Translations under genes and position numbers: made by a program
Shown: positions 16,918 through 25,566 of the stretch, in pieces
How the letters are laid out: each line of letters begins with the position of its first letter
Numbering within the stretch: position 1 is the first letter of the stretch
Notes under the pieces: model-generated
The model's database searches: none
Told to the model about the DNA's origin: nothing
What the model saw: the letters and a program-made list of their open reading frames with translations, nothing else
NCBI RefSeq assembly: GCF_013408795.1
Contig: NZ_JACCCC010000001.1
Location: forward strand, 868,001 to 932,000
Origin: Spinactinospora alkalitolerans
GTDB lineage: Bacteria > Actinomycetota > Actinomycetes > Streptosporangiales > Streptosporangiaceae
Direction: 5' to 3'
DNA length: 64,000 bases

Positions 16918-17799
16918 TCATCCCCGCTGCGGGGTCTCGGCCCGGTTCCAGAAGTCGGTGAGGGCGCTCGCCGTGGTCTCCGGCGCCTCGACGCTGGGGG
17001 AGTGTGCGGCGCCGGGGATGACGACGCGGTGCGCCTGGAGCCGCTTGGCCATCGTGGCCTGCAGCTCCGGGGGCCAGGCGTCGTCGTTCTCGCCGTAGAG
17101 CACCAGCTTCGGCACGTCCGTCGCCGCCAGTTCGGCGGTGCGGTCGGGAGCGGCGGTCACCTCTTCGGCCATGCGGGCCAGGCCGATGGGGGAGTTGCCG
17201 AGCATGCGGTCGCGCAGGAACGCGTGGATGTCATCGGCCAGGCCCATGCTGCGGGTCGGCTCGTCCATGTGCTCCCACCAGATCGCGGCCAGCAGCTCGG
17301 CGGTCGGCGTGGGCCCGAGCACCGCCATCAGCTGCTGGGCGTTGTCCGCCGACGCGCCCGGCACGCCGCTGGGGCCCGAGCTCATCAGCGTGTAGGAGAG
17401 CAGCGGCGCGTCCCCGGCGATCACCGTCTCGCGGGTCACCAGGCCGCCGAACGAGTGTCCGAGCAGGTGCACGGGTCCTTCGTCCAGCGCCTCGATCAGG
17501 GCGCCGACGGCCCGGCCCAGCGCCGCGCAACCGTAGGCCGCGGGGTCATCGGGGCCGGGGGACTGGTACTGGCCGGGCATGTCGATCGCGTACACCCGCC
17601 GCCCGGCCTGGGCGAGCGTCTGCAGCACCGAGAGGAAGTCCTCCTTGCTGCCGGTGAATCCGGGCACCAGAACGGCCGCCTGCCGCTCACAGCCGCCCGC
17701 GGCCGGGACGGCCTCCAGGGCGGCGATCGATCCGAGCGGCGTCGCGACGTCGACGCGCCGCACTCCGGGCGGCAGTTCCAGAAACCGAGGCGTACTCAC
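16918..17799 (-). CDS. Alpha/beta-hydrolase family protein
   Basis: A 293-residue soluble alpha/beta hydrolase. The nucleophile elbow is GHSFGG (LLGHSFGGLVTRETV). The acid is probably in LYGENDDAWPP and the base is His in IPGAAHSPSVEAPE. The oxyanion region is VLVPGFTGSKEDFL. Length and motifs fit a generic esterase/lyase-type enzyme of the MhpC group; the substrate is unknown. It lies downstream of the DEAD-box gene on the same strand, with a hairpin between them. Confidence 0.85.
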   Translation of the reverse strand: MSTPRFLELPPGVRRVDVATPLGSIAALEAVPAAGGCERQAAVLVPGFTGSKEDFLSVLQTLAQAGRRVYAIDMPGQYQSPGPDDPAAYGCAALGRAVGALIEALDEGPVHLLGHSFGGLVTRETVIAGDAPLLSYTLMSSGPSGVPGASADNAQQLMAVLGPTPTAELLAAIWWEHMDEPTRSMGLADDIHAFLRDRMLGNSPIGLARMAEEVTAAPDRTAELAATDVPKLVLYGENDDAWPPELQATMAKRLQAHRVVIPGAAHSPSVEAPETTASALTDFWNRAETPQRG

Positions 17800-17885
17800 G
17801 TCGGTTCACCATAGACGATCTGCGAGGGAAAAGGGGCCATGGCGGTGCCCGGGAACCGCCGCTCGGCCGAACCGGGCACTCCTGC

Positions 17886-17914
17886 GGGTGACGGGGAGAT
17901 CCTCCCGGTCACCC
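17886..17914 (-). terminator. Hairpin terminator downstream of the DEAD-box helicase
   Basis: GGGTGACGGGGAG (17886-17898) and CTCCCGGTCACCC (17902-17914) form 13 pairs with one mismatch around a three-base loop. It lies about 30 bases beyond the helicase stop. No T-tract follows. Confidence 0.55.
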
Positions 17915-17944
17915 GATCACTTTCCGCGGCCCCTCCGGTGACCG

Positions 17945-19450
17945 CTACTCCTGGTCGTTCTGCACGTCGACGCCCTTGCGGGTGCGGCGGCGACGGGGCC
18001 TGCTCCTGGCCGGCTTGTCGGTGCCGGCGGCTTCGGCGGAGCGCGCATCCGGCGCCTTCTCGCCCGACTCGGCCGCGCGCTCGGCGGTGGCTCCGCCGCG
18101 GGTCCGGCGACGGTTGCGGGACCGGCGCTTGCGGGGCGGCGCGTCGTCGCGGTCGTGGCGCGGACGGCCGGTGTCGCCGATGTCCTCGACCTCCTCGGCC
18201 TCCAGGCCCGCGCGGTCACGCAGCTCCTTGGCCAGCGTACCCTTGGTGCCCGCGGGGATCCGCAGCGCCTCGAAGAAGTGCCCGGAGGTGGAGTAGGTCT
18301 CCGGCGGTTCGGGGAACGGCAGGTCCAGCGCACCGTTGATCAGCTTCCACCGCGCGACCTCCCGCCAGTCGACGAACGTCACCGCGGTGCCCGCGCGGCC
18401 GGCGCGGCCCGTGCGGCCGATCCGGTGCGTGTAGGTCTTCTCGTCATCGGGGCACTCGTAGTTGACGACGTGGGTGACGTCGTCGACGTCCAGGCCCCGC
18501 GCAGCGACGTCGGTGGCGACCAGCACGTCGATCTTGCCGTTGCGGAAGGCGCGCAGCGCGCGTTCGCGCTGGCTCTGTCCGAGGTCGCCGTGGACGGCCG
18601 CGGCGGCGAAGCCGCGTCCCTTCAGCGCGGTCGACACCTGGTCGCAGGCGCGCTTGGTCTGGCAGAAGACCATGGTCAGGCCGCGGCCCTCGGCCTGCAG
18701 CAGACGCGCCAGCATCTCCAGCTTGTCCATCTGGTGGGTGCGGAAGACGTGCTGCTCGGTGGTCGCCGGCAGGGTGTGGCCGGAGTCGTCGTCGCTCGCC
18801 CGCACGTGGGTGGGGCGGCGCAGGTAGTTGCGCGACAGCGCGACGATCTCGCTCGGCATGGTCGCCGAGAACAGCATGATCTGGCGCTCGGTCGGCACCT
18901 TGCCGAGGATGCGCTCGATGTCGGGCAGGAAACCGAGGTCGAGCATCTTGTCGGCCTCGTCCAGGACGAGCGCGGTGACCTCGGAGAGGTCCAGGTGCCG
19001 CTGGCCCTCCAGGTCGAGCAGTCGACCGGGGGTGCCGACGACGATGTCCACGCCGTTCTTCAGGCCGGTGATCTGCGGCTCGTAGGCGCGGCCGCCGTAG
19101 ACGGTGAGGATGCGCGCTCCGGTCCGCTTGCTGGCCGTGGAGAGGTCCGCCGCCACCTGGATGGCGAGCTCGCGGGTGGGCACCACGACGAGCGCGCGGG
19201 GACGCTTGGCCGAGCCGGGCGCCTGCTGGACGCGCTGCAGCAGCGGCAGGCCGAACGCGAACGTCTTGCCGGTGCCGGTGCGGGCCTGGCCGATGATGTC
19301 GGTCCCGGTCAGGGCCAGCGGCAGCGCGAGGGTCTGGATCGGGAAGGGAGTGGTGATGCCTTCGGCCTCGAGGGCGTCGGCGATGTCGGCGCCGATGCCG
19401 AGGTCGCGGAAGGTCTCTCGGGATTCGTTGGTCGATTCTGTGCTTGTCAG
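17945..19450 (-). CDS. DEAD-box RNA helicase with probable CTG start codon
   Basis: A 501-residue ATP-dependent RNA helicase for ribosome assembly or RNA turnover. The order of motifs is: Q-motif region TTPFPIQ, motif I ARTGTGKT, Ia VPTRELA, VGTPGRLL, motif II DEAD (LVLDEADKMLDLGF), motif III SAT, then VATDVAARGLDV and the HRIGRTGRAGR motif. A basic tail ends in Arg/Lys-rich segments. In frame there is a TGA at 19454-19456 and no ATG, GTG or TTG until GTG 19186, which lies after motif I. A GGAGG Shine-Dalgarno (19459-19463) sits eight bases before CTG 19450, so CTG is the likely start. The ATG in that SD overlap belongs to another frame. Confidence 0.88.
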   Translation of the reverse strand: MTSTESTNESRETFRDLGIGADIADALEAEGITTPFPIQTLALPLALTGTDIIGQARTGTGKTFAFGLPLLQRVQQAPGSAKRPRALVVVPTRELAIQVAADLSTASKRTGARILTVYGGRAYEPQITGLKNGVDIVVGTPGRLLDLEGQRHLDLSEVTALVLDEADKMLDLGFLPDIERILGKVPTERQIMLFSATMPSEIVALSRNYLRRPTHVRASDDDSGHTLPATTEQHVFRTHQMDKLEMLARLLQAEGRGLTMVFCQTKRACDQVSTALKGRGFAAAAVHGDLGQSQRERALRAFRNGKIDVLVATDVAARGLDVDDVTHVVNYECPDDEKTYTHRIGRTGRAGRAGTAVTFVDWREVARWKLINGALDLPFPEPPETYSTSGHFFEALRIPAGTKGTLAKELRDRAGLEAEEVEDIGDTGRPRHDRDDAPPRKRRSRNRRRTRGGATAERAAESGEKAPDARSAEAAGTDKPARSRPRRRRTRKGVDVQNDQE

Positions 19451-20142
19451 GGCTCATGCCTCCATCTGGGCGGGCCGCACGTGTGGGTTCGTGGCCTGTT
19501 GTGTCGCGGACGGGCTCGCGGGGCGAGTCCGGCGCCGCCGAACGCTTGCCGTTCGAGCGGTGAATCCGGCGCGGCTCACCTGCCCCGAAAACCATCGGGG
19601 AGTGGCGCGGCCTTCTCCAAGGGCAGCTTCGGCGCTGCCGATCACGGATTCCCGATCGGCGCCGGTGCCGTCCACTCAGTTGTCATGGTGCGCGGCGGGG
19701 TGCGCCGCGCGATCGGTCCGACGGAGTCGGGCGCCCTCCATCGTGGATGCGATGGCTCTTCCCCGACCGCGCGGAAACGCGCGCGCGTTCGCCCCTACTC
19801 ATGGGATCCGCGGGCTCAGCGGTTCGGCTTCTCCGTCGGGGGAGTGCCGCAGGTCCCGCGATGTCCCCGGACGGAATCCGGGTTCGGCCGCGGCCATCGG
19901 GCCCACACCGGGCCGCCGGGCCTTGGCGTCTTCGCACGGCGGGGGCGCTTCGCGCGGTGACCGGCCGGCGCCGATCACAGGGCAGAGTCTATCCTGCGTG
20001 CTCCGAGGCTGGACAGCCCGCCTTTACCACAGGCCGTTCTCGCGCCCGCATCGGGTGCAACACCGTCCGCGGCGGAAAAAGTCCCGCGCAGCCCGATCGG
20101 GCCGATCGAGGGCCGCGGCCCGCACCCGTTAGGCTTTTGCGC
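19451..20142. other. 692-base intergenic region between divergent helicase and ferritin-like genes
   Basis: I see no convincing gene here. All frames that are open are short of family similarity and Arg-rich, as expected of non-coding GC-rich DNA. The left part must carry the helicase promoter and possibly a long 5' leader. A small hairpin, GCCGATCACGGATTCCCGATCGGC-like, lies near 19640-19665. The right end holds the -10 box of the ferritin-like gene. Confidence 0.5.
20130..20135 (+). promoter_or_regulatory. -10 box of a leaderless ferritin-like transcript
   Basis: TAGGCT ends seven bases before the ATG at 20143. The same TAGGCT box with the same spacing precedes the YlbL-type gene at 56446. 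No Shine-Dalgarno is present. Confidence 0.6.
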
Positions 20143-20850
20143 ATGATCAACGGCTCCGAGTCCGGTCCAGCCCCGGCCTCCTCCGGGAACCCCTCCGCGA
20201 GCGGCGCGGTGCTCGACCTGCTCGGCCTGCTGGCCTACGCCGAACTCGGCGCCTTCTTCCGCCTGGCCGACGACGCCGAACTCGCGCCGTCACTGGCCGA
20301 CAAGGGCGAGCTCGCCGGCCTGGCGGCGACCGAGTACGCGCACTACAAGCTGCTGCGCGACCGGCTGGAGGAGCTGGGGGCCGACCCGCAGGCCGCGATG
20401 GAGCCCTTCGTCGAGCCGCTCGAATCCTGGCACACCAGGACCACGCCGCAGAGCTGGCTGGAGAGTCTGGTCAAGGTCTACGTCGGGGACGGCATCGCGG
20501 GGGACTTCTACCGGCAGGTGGCCGAGTTGGCCGATGCGCGGACCAGGGAGCTCGTCTCGGGCGTGCTGTCGGAGACCGAGCGCGCCGAGTTCATCGCGGC
20601 CAAGGTGCGCGAGGCCGTCGCCGACGATCCGAAACTCGCCGGCCGGCTCGCGCTGTGGGCGCGCCGGCTCGTCGGCGAGGCCCTCAGCCAGGCCCAGCTC
20701 GTGGCCACCCAGCGGCCCGATCTCGCCGCGATGCTGGTGTCCGAGGGCGCCGATTCCGAGGTCGGCGACCTCGCGGCGGTGAGCCGGATGTTCGCCAGGC
20801 TCACCGACTCCCACACCGCGCGCATCCAGGCGATGGGGCTGACGACGTAA
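20143..20850 (+). CDS. Ferritin-like-fold protein (tRNA hydroxylase MiaE-related family)
   Basis: A 235-residue, mostly helical protein. Acidic and His residues sit in helices: LLGLLAYAELGAFFRLAD, AATEYAHYKLLRDRLEELG, VYVGDGIAGDFYRQVAE. This arrangement recalls the di-iron ferritin-like/MiaE-like proteins. The same gene flanks the DEAD-box helicase in Streptomyces. Some di-iron ligands are plausible (EYAHYK), but I cannot confirm a full site, so enzymatic activity is unproven. It probably has its own leaderless promoter. Confidence 0.75.
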   Translation: MINGSESGPAPASSGNPSASGAVLDLLGLLAYAELGAFFRLADDAELAPSLADKGELAGLAATEYAHYKLLRDRLEELGADPQAAMEPFVEPLESWHTRTTPQSWLESLVKVYVGDGIAGDFYRQVAELADARTRELVSGVLSETERAEFIAAKVREAVADDPKLAGRLALWARRLVGEALSQAQLVATQRPDLAAMLVSEGADSEVGDLAAVSRMFARLTDSHTARIQAMGLTT

Positions 20851-21057
20851 CCGGGCGGCCGGGTGCCCGGGGCAACCGAACCGGCCGCAGCGGCCGGAGG
20901 GACGGGGCGGAAACGGGAGGCCCTCTCCCCTCGGACATGCCGCCGAGTGCCGCGTGTGTCAGTTGGGACACAGTTGACCTTGTTGGCCGTGTTTTGCCCG
21001 AACCGATATATAGTCGTTGGCGTTTCCTTCCGTTGTCACCGCCTTGAGGTAATCTCC

Positions 21058-21369
21058 ATGCGCCGTGGGTTCTTCGCTGAGTGCCCGCTGGCTCGGCTCT
21101 CACATGACTTCGGTCAGTTCGGCCTGCTGGAAGCATCGGCATCCCCAGGACTGACCGCCGAGCTCGACCAGCACTCCGCCGCCGTCCGTGATTCCATCCA
21201 GCGCGACGGGGCCGCCGTCTCCCGGCGCAGCCTCGCGCACTACCTGCGCGGCTTCATGGACGGATGCCTGGAGCGCGGCTGGCACTCCAGCGGTGCCGGA
21301 TACGACTGGGAGACCTTGCGGCTCCTGGCGATCTGCCAGATGGCCAAGGAGTACGGATTCGTCCGTTAA
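21058..21369 (+). CDS. Small protein resembling the DUF6401 family
   Basis: A 103-residue protein (MRRGFFAECPLARLSHDFGQ) with a central stretch LTAELDQHSAAVRDSIQRDG and LAHYLRGFMDGCLERGW, features I associate with the actinobacterial DUF6401 family. The function is unknown. GAGG lies eight bases before the ATG at 21058. A good promoter is visible upstream: TTGGCC at 20983-20988 and TATATA at 21007-21012 with 18 bases between. Both ATG and promoter support a real gene; the family name is from memory. Confidence 0.65.
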   Translation: MRRGFFAECPLARLSHDFGQFGLLEASASPGLTAELDQHSAAVRDSIQRDGAAVSRRSLAHYLRGFMDGCLERGWHSSGAGYDWETLRLLAICQMAKEYGFVR

Positions 21370-21625
21370 GTTGGTCGAGCCTTCGACCGGATTGCCGGTC
21401 ACGGCGTGGGCGGCGATCCGCAAACCGGCTACGAGGACCCGCGTACTCCGCGTACTCTAAGCCGTACCCGGGGTGTCTTCACGCTGTTGGCGGTCTGCCT
21501 CGCGCGTGGGGCCGATCCCGACCGGGTAGCGCGGTTGCCATGCGCGGAATCCACCCGGACGAACAGGGGACCCGCCCCGTGATCGAAGATGCGGCCGCCA
21601 TCGCGCCGCGAGAAAGGAAGAGCGC

Positions 21626-21868
21626 ATGAGGAGCGGCCGGCATGGGGCGGCGCGCCCACCGATCGGCGTTCTGGTCCACCAGGATCGCGTCGACTTCTCC
21701 CTCTTCGCCCTGCAAGCCGTCATCGCCATCGCCGTCATGGTCTTCACCGGGCCGACCGAACCGGCGTTCTGGATCTCCCTTCCGGTGATCATCGCGAGCA
21801 TCGTGCTCTCCGTCCGGCGCATCGACCGCCTCTCGCGGCAGGAACTCGCCGGCGAGGAGCTCCTCTAG
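21626..21868 (+). CDS. Small two-span membrane protein of unknown function
   Basis: An 80-residue protein. Two hydrophobic segments are visible, LFALQAVIAIAVMVFTG at about 26-42 and FWISLPVIIASIVLSV at about 48-63, joined by a short turn and followed by a charged tail RRIDRLSRQELAGEELL. AAAGGAAG precedes the ATG by a suitable distance. I do not recognise a family. Codon use fits a real gene. Confidence 0.6.
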   Translation: MRSGRHGAARPPIGVLVHQDRVDFSLFALQAVIAIAVMVFTGPTEPAFWISLPVIIASIVLSVRRIDRLSRQELAGEELL

Positions 21869-21943
21869 GGCGGTGTGCACCACCGACCCGGGACGGACGG
21901 GGACGAGCCCGATCGGCGCCGCCAGACCCGCCCGTCCGATCTC

Positions 21944-22909
21944 CTAGTACTCCGGGCCGGGGCGCCTCTCGTCGCGCGGGCCCCGCACCTCCTCGGGCTC
22001 GCCCATGCGGGGTCGGCCCATCCGGCCGGTCCCGGACTCCTCCGCTCCCGGCTCGCCCATGCGCGGGCTGCCCATGCGCGTCTCGCCCGTGCCGGGCTCG
22101 ACCGTCCCGGCCGAATAGCGGCCGGTGCGTCCGGCCGCGGCCTCCTGGCGCTCCGGGGCCTCCTGCTCCCGCGCGGGCGCGCGCATCGCGTCGGAGCGCC
22201 CGCTCTGGTAGCTCTGCTCGTCGCGCATGCGGCCGGTCTCGCGCTCCGCGACGTCCAGCCATTTGGACCAGCGCTGCTGCATCGGGCGGACCATGCCGCC
22301 GCCGACCCCGACGACGAGGATGCCGCCGACGGTCGCCAGCACCGCGATGAGGACCGGCGTGGTCACCGTGGTGGCCACGCCGATCTGGTTCAGGGCCGCG
22401 ATGATTCCGAGCGCCAGGATGAAGACGCCGGCGAGGTTGGCCAGGAAGCGTCCGTAACCGAGCCCGCCCAGCGTGCCGTCGATGATGTCGCGCACGGCCT
22501 TGGCGATGATGCCGGCGACGACGATGATCACCAGCGCCACGATGGCGCGCGGGATCCAGGCGACGACCTCGTTGATCAACTGGGTGATCGGGTTGTCGGG
22601 CCCGAAGACGCTGAAGGCGAGTTGGAGCACGATCAGCACGCCGATGTAGTAGACCAGCTTGCCCGCGAGGCCGCTCGCGCTCTGGCGGCCCCGCCGGAAG
22701 TACTCACCGACGCCGCCGCGGTCCAGCGCCCGGTCGAGCCCGACCCGCCCCAGGCCCTTCCCCACGAGGCTGCCGATGAATTTGGCTATGATCCAGCCGA
22801 GAATCAGAATGACCAGAAAGGCCGCCAGCTTGGGCACGAAGGAGATCACCGAGCCCCAGGCGTTGGTCAGGCCCTGTCCGAAGTCGACAGCGGCGAGCGA
22901 CGTTGACAT
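21944..22909 (-). CDS. Membrane protein with mechanosensitive-channel-like TM helix repeats
   Basis: A 321-residue protein with four to five membrane spans in the first 200 residues (FVPKLAAFLVILILGWIIAK, LVYYIGVLIVLQLAFSVF, AIVALVIIVVAGIIAKAV, FLANLAGVFILALGIIAAL). These match the conserved TM-helix repeat family related to small mechanosensitive channels (CmpX-like), without the MscS beta domain. The C-terminal 100 residues are disordered and Arg/Glu/Gly-rich, with repeats such as GSPRMGEPG and GRPRMGEPE. A GGGTAG box on the minus strand at 23026-23031 could be a stress-sigma -10 element, which is only a suggestion. Confidence 0.8.
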   Translation of the reverse strand: MSTSLAAVDFGQGLTNAWGSVISFVPKLAAFLVILILGWIIAKFIGSLVGKGLGRVGLDRALDRGGVGEYFRRGRQSASGLAGKLVYYIGVLIVLQLAFSVFGPDNPITQLINEVVAWIPRAIVALVIIVVAGIIAKAVRDIIDGTLGGLGYGRFLANLAGVFILALGIIAALNQIGVATTVTTPVLIAVLATVGGILVVGVGGGMVRPMQQRWSKWLDVAERETGRMRDEQSYQSGRSDAMRAPAREQEAPERQEAAAGRTGRYSAGTVEPGTGETRMGSPRMGEPGAEESGTGRMGRPRMGEPEEVRGPRDERRPGPEY

Positions 22910-23142
22910 GTCGTTCCTCCCCCGATGAAGCCTCGCGGGCGGGCTCGAACCGAGTCGTCGAACCCGGTCGGCACGAGTCCCCTCGCGGACCCGTCCGACG
23001 CCACGAACTGCTTATAATCCGGCGACTACCCGTTATGAGTGTGACCGAATCATCGGAGAGTGGCGACTGGCTACTCGGAGTAAAAAAGGGGATGTACAGT
23101 GCCACCTGGCCCGACCGCGCGGCCCGCGACCGGACCGAGGGG

Positions 23143-23766
23143 TCAGCCGCGGGTGAGGTCCCAACCGCTGATGCCGCGCCAGGCGAGCCGCGCGATGAGC
23201 TGCTCGGCCGCCTCCTTGGGGATCGAGCCGTAGTTGCGCAGCCAGTAGCGGGCGCTGGTCTCGGCCATGCCCACCAGGCCGATGCTGAGCAGGTGCGCCT
23301 CTTCGTCGGAGATGCTGGTGTCCTGCCGGATCACCTCGCCGATGAGCCCGGCGCACTGGACCAGCGTCTCCTCGGTCTTCTCCCGGACCGCGGGGAGGTT
23401 GCGCAGGTCCGACTCGAAGACCAGGCGGAACGCCTCGCCCTCGCCGGCGACGAAGTCGAAGTAGGCCTGGAAGCTGGCGGCGACGCGCTGCCGGTTGTCG
23501 TCGGTCGACTCCAGCGCTTCGCGCTGCTTGTCCACGAGGGCCTCGGAGTGCTGCTCCAGCAGTGCGAGGTACAGCTCCAGCTTGCCGGGGAAGTGCTGGT
23601 AGAGCACGGGCTTGCTGACCCCTGCGCGGTCGGCGATCTCGTCCATCGCCGCGGCGTGGTAGCCCTGCGCGACGAAGACCTCCTGGGCCGCGGCCAGGAG
23701 CTGGCGCCGGCGCGCGAGCCGGGGCAGCCGGGTCCCCCGCGGGCGGGCGTCTGAAGGAGCTGTCAC
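23143..23766 (-). CDS. TetR-family transcriptional regulator
   Basis: A 207-residue regulator. The N-terminal helix-turn-helix is typical: RRQLLAAAQEVFVAQGYHAA, DEIADRAGVSKPVLYQHFPG. The ligand-binding half contains FDFVAGEGEAFRLVFESDLR. Very similar regulators lie in this place in Streptomyces, upstream of the moeZ region. GTG 23766 is preferred because GGAGGG lies seven bases upstream; the ATG at 23772 is only one base from that Shine-Dalgarno. The palindrome at 23873-23888 may be its operator. The ligand is unknown; relatives respond to fatty acids or acyl-CoA. Confidence 0.88.
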   Translation of the reverse strand: MTAPSDARPRGTRLPRLARRRQLLAAAQEVFVAQGYHAAAMDEIADRAGVSKPVLYQHFPGKLELYLALLEQHSEALVDKQREALESTDDNRQRVAASFQAYFDFVAGEGEAFRLVFESDLRNLPAVREKTEETLVQCAGLIGEVIRQDTSISDEEAHLLSIGLVGMAETSARYWLRNYGSIPKEAAEQLIARLAWRGISGWDLTRG

Positions 23767-23872
23767 ACCCATACCCTCCGAACTACTCGCGGCGCGGTGC
23801 GCCACGCTCGACACTGTGAGATGGCGCCGGACCTGGGAACGCGCGGCCGACGCCCGGCGCGTGCCCCACTAT

Positions 23873-23888
23873 CTTACTTGTCCGTAAG
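23873..23888. promoter_or_regulatory. Palindrome, candidate operator of the TetR regulator
   Basis: CTTAC-TTGTCC-GTAAG is a 16-base inverted repeat about 105 bases before the tetR start and just left of the neighbouring small-gene stop. Size and symmetry fit a TetR operator. Binding is not shown. Confidence 0.45.
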
Positions 23889-23945
23889 TTGGGCGGGCGC
23901 ACTCTCCCGAGCGATCGGGGCGCGGACGGGCGGACCGGACCGGCC

Positions 23946-24173
23946 TCAGCGGTAGTCGTCCTCATCGTTTCCGACCTCGCGCGACTGCTCCACGGCATCG
24001 GCCTCGGTGACCTCGTCGTCCGCGCTGAAGGTGGTGTTGTTCAGCCAGTCGTCGTTGTCGTCCCCCAGAGTCGCGCGCTGCTCGGCGGCGTCGGCCTCGG
24101 GGGACTCCACCGGGGACTCCGCGATCGCGTCGTCCCGCTGGCGGGTCTGCGGGCGTTTCGGATCGGACGGCAC
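23946..24173 (-). CDS. Small acidic protein of unknown function
   Basis: A 75-residue, strongly acidic protein (VPSDPKRPQTRQRDDAIAES ... DDNDDWLNNTTFSADDEVT, ending VGNDEDDYR). It starts at GTG 24173, with GGAG six bases upstream, divergent from the alpha/beta-hydrolase gene. No domain is recognised, and it is probably disordered. The clear Shine-Dalgarno and normal codon use support a real gene. Confidence 0.55.
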   Translation of the reverse strand: MPSDPKRPQTRQRDDAIAESPVESPEADAAEQRATLGDDNDDWLNNTTFSADDEVTEADAVEQSREVGNDEDDYR

Positions 24174-24319
24174 AAGAGACTCCAGGTTGGTGGACGGACG
24201 TCTCCTCCACGCTACTCCGCGTTGTCCAACGGAGGAGGCAAGCGCGGGTGGGGGTTTGGTCGGCATCCGGGCGGCCGTGCTCGTACAGTGCCAGTAGAGC
24301 CGAGCGTTACGGAGGAACC

Positions 24320-25381
24320 GTGAGCGAGTCCGACGCGGCGAGCGGAGCGGGCGGCACCGGCCAGGCGGCCGCCGACCGCCTGGCCGGTGGCGAGCGAGGA
24401 GTGATGGGCGAGCGGGAGGTCCTGCCCGAGCCGATCGCCCTGTGGCCGGGGGAGTTCGCCGAACTCGGCGGCCGGCGGGTGCACGTCCGCCGCGACGAGC
24501 CGGGCGACGGCGGCGCCCGGGACCGGCAGCGGACGGTCTACGTGCACGGCCTGGGCGGGGCGGCGACCAACTGGACCGATCTCATGGGCGAACTGTGCCC
24601 GGAGTTCGCGGGGGAGGCCCTGGACCTGCCCGGCTTCGGCGACTCCCCGCCGCCCGCCGACGGCGACTACGGCCTGGACGCCCACGCCGCCGCGGTCGTC
24701 GACCTCATCCGCGAGGGGCCAGGGGCCGCGGGGCCCTCCGGCCCGGTGCACCTGGTCGGCAACTCCATGGGCGCCGCCGTGGCGACGCGGGTCGCGGCCG
24801 AACACCCCGAACTGGTGCGCACGCTGACGCTGGTCTCGCCCGCGCTGCCCGACCTCCGCCCGCGGCTCGTGCCCTACCAGATGACCGGCGCACTGGTCCC
24901 GGTGATCGGGCCCGCCGTCTACGCGCGGGTGCAGGGCCGCCCGCCCGAGGTCCGGGTGCAGGGAACGCTGGACGTGACCTACTACGACCCCACCGCCGTG
25001 CCGGCCCAGCGCCTGATGGAGGCGTTGGAGGCGGAGCGCGAGCGCGACGGCCGGGACTACGCCGCGCGGGCGGTGCTCGGGTCGCTGCGCGGGATGGTCG
25101 GCGAGTACCTGCGGCGCGGGCCGCGCGCGCTGTGGCGGCAGGCCGCCCGGGTGGAGTGCCCCACGCTGCTCGTCTACGCCCGGCACGACAGGTTCGTGCA
25201 CCCCCGCATGGCCGCGCGGGCGGCCCGCACGTTCCGGCGCAACCGGCTGGTGCTGCTGTCCAGGGCGGGGCACGTCGCGATGATGGAGCGCCCGGCGACG
25301 GTGGCCGGGGAGATGCGCCCGTTCCTGCTCGGCGCGGACGAAGGGCGCTCCGGCACGGGAACGGTGCAGCGCATCACCTGA
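24320..25381 (+). CDS. Alpha/beta-hydrolase family protein
   Basis: A 353-residue alpha/beta hydrolase. The oxyanion region is VYVHGLGGAATNWTDL, the nucleophile elbow is GNSMGA (VHLVGNSMGAAVATRVA), the acid lies in LLVYARHDRFV and the catalytic His in LSRAGHVAMMERP. GTG 24320 follows a GGAGGA Shine-Dalgarno. The substrate is unknown. In Streptomyces a close relative precedes the moeZ gene, as here. A TACAGT box at 24284-24289 may be its -10. Confidence 0.87.
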   Translation: MSESDAASGAGGTGQAAADRLAGGERGVMGEREVLPEPIALWPGEFAELGGRRVHVRRDEPGDGGARDRQRTVYVHGLGGAATNWTDLMGELCPEFAGEALDLPGFGDSPPPADGDYGLDAHAAAVVDLIREGPGAAGPSGPVHLVGNSMGAAVATRVAAEHPELVRTLTLVSPALPDLRPRLVPYQMTGALVPVIGPAVYARVQGRPPEVRVQGTLDVTYYDPTAVPAQRLMEALEAERERDGRDYAARAVLGSLRGMVGEYLRRGPRALWRQAARVECPTLLVYARHDRFVHPRMAARAARTFRRNRLVLLSRAGHVAMMERPATVAGEMRPFLLGADEGRSGTGTVQRIT

Positions 25382-25566
25382 CGAACGGCCGCCGCGCGCG
25401 CTCCGCGACCCGGGATCCCGGACCGGGAATGCGAAACCCCACCCCGTAGGTTGGGATAAGTGCAAGCCCGTTGCGTTCTCACGAGCAGGCGCCCCGCCCG
25501 GCAGGCGCGGTGCGCGGGAGCACCGTCCGGGAGAACGCAGCGTCATCAACATGCTGAGGAGCTGCT

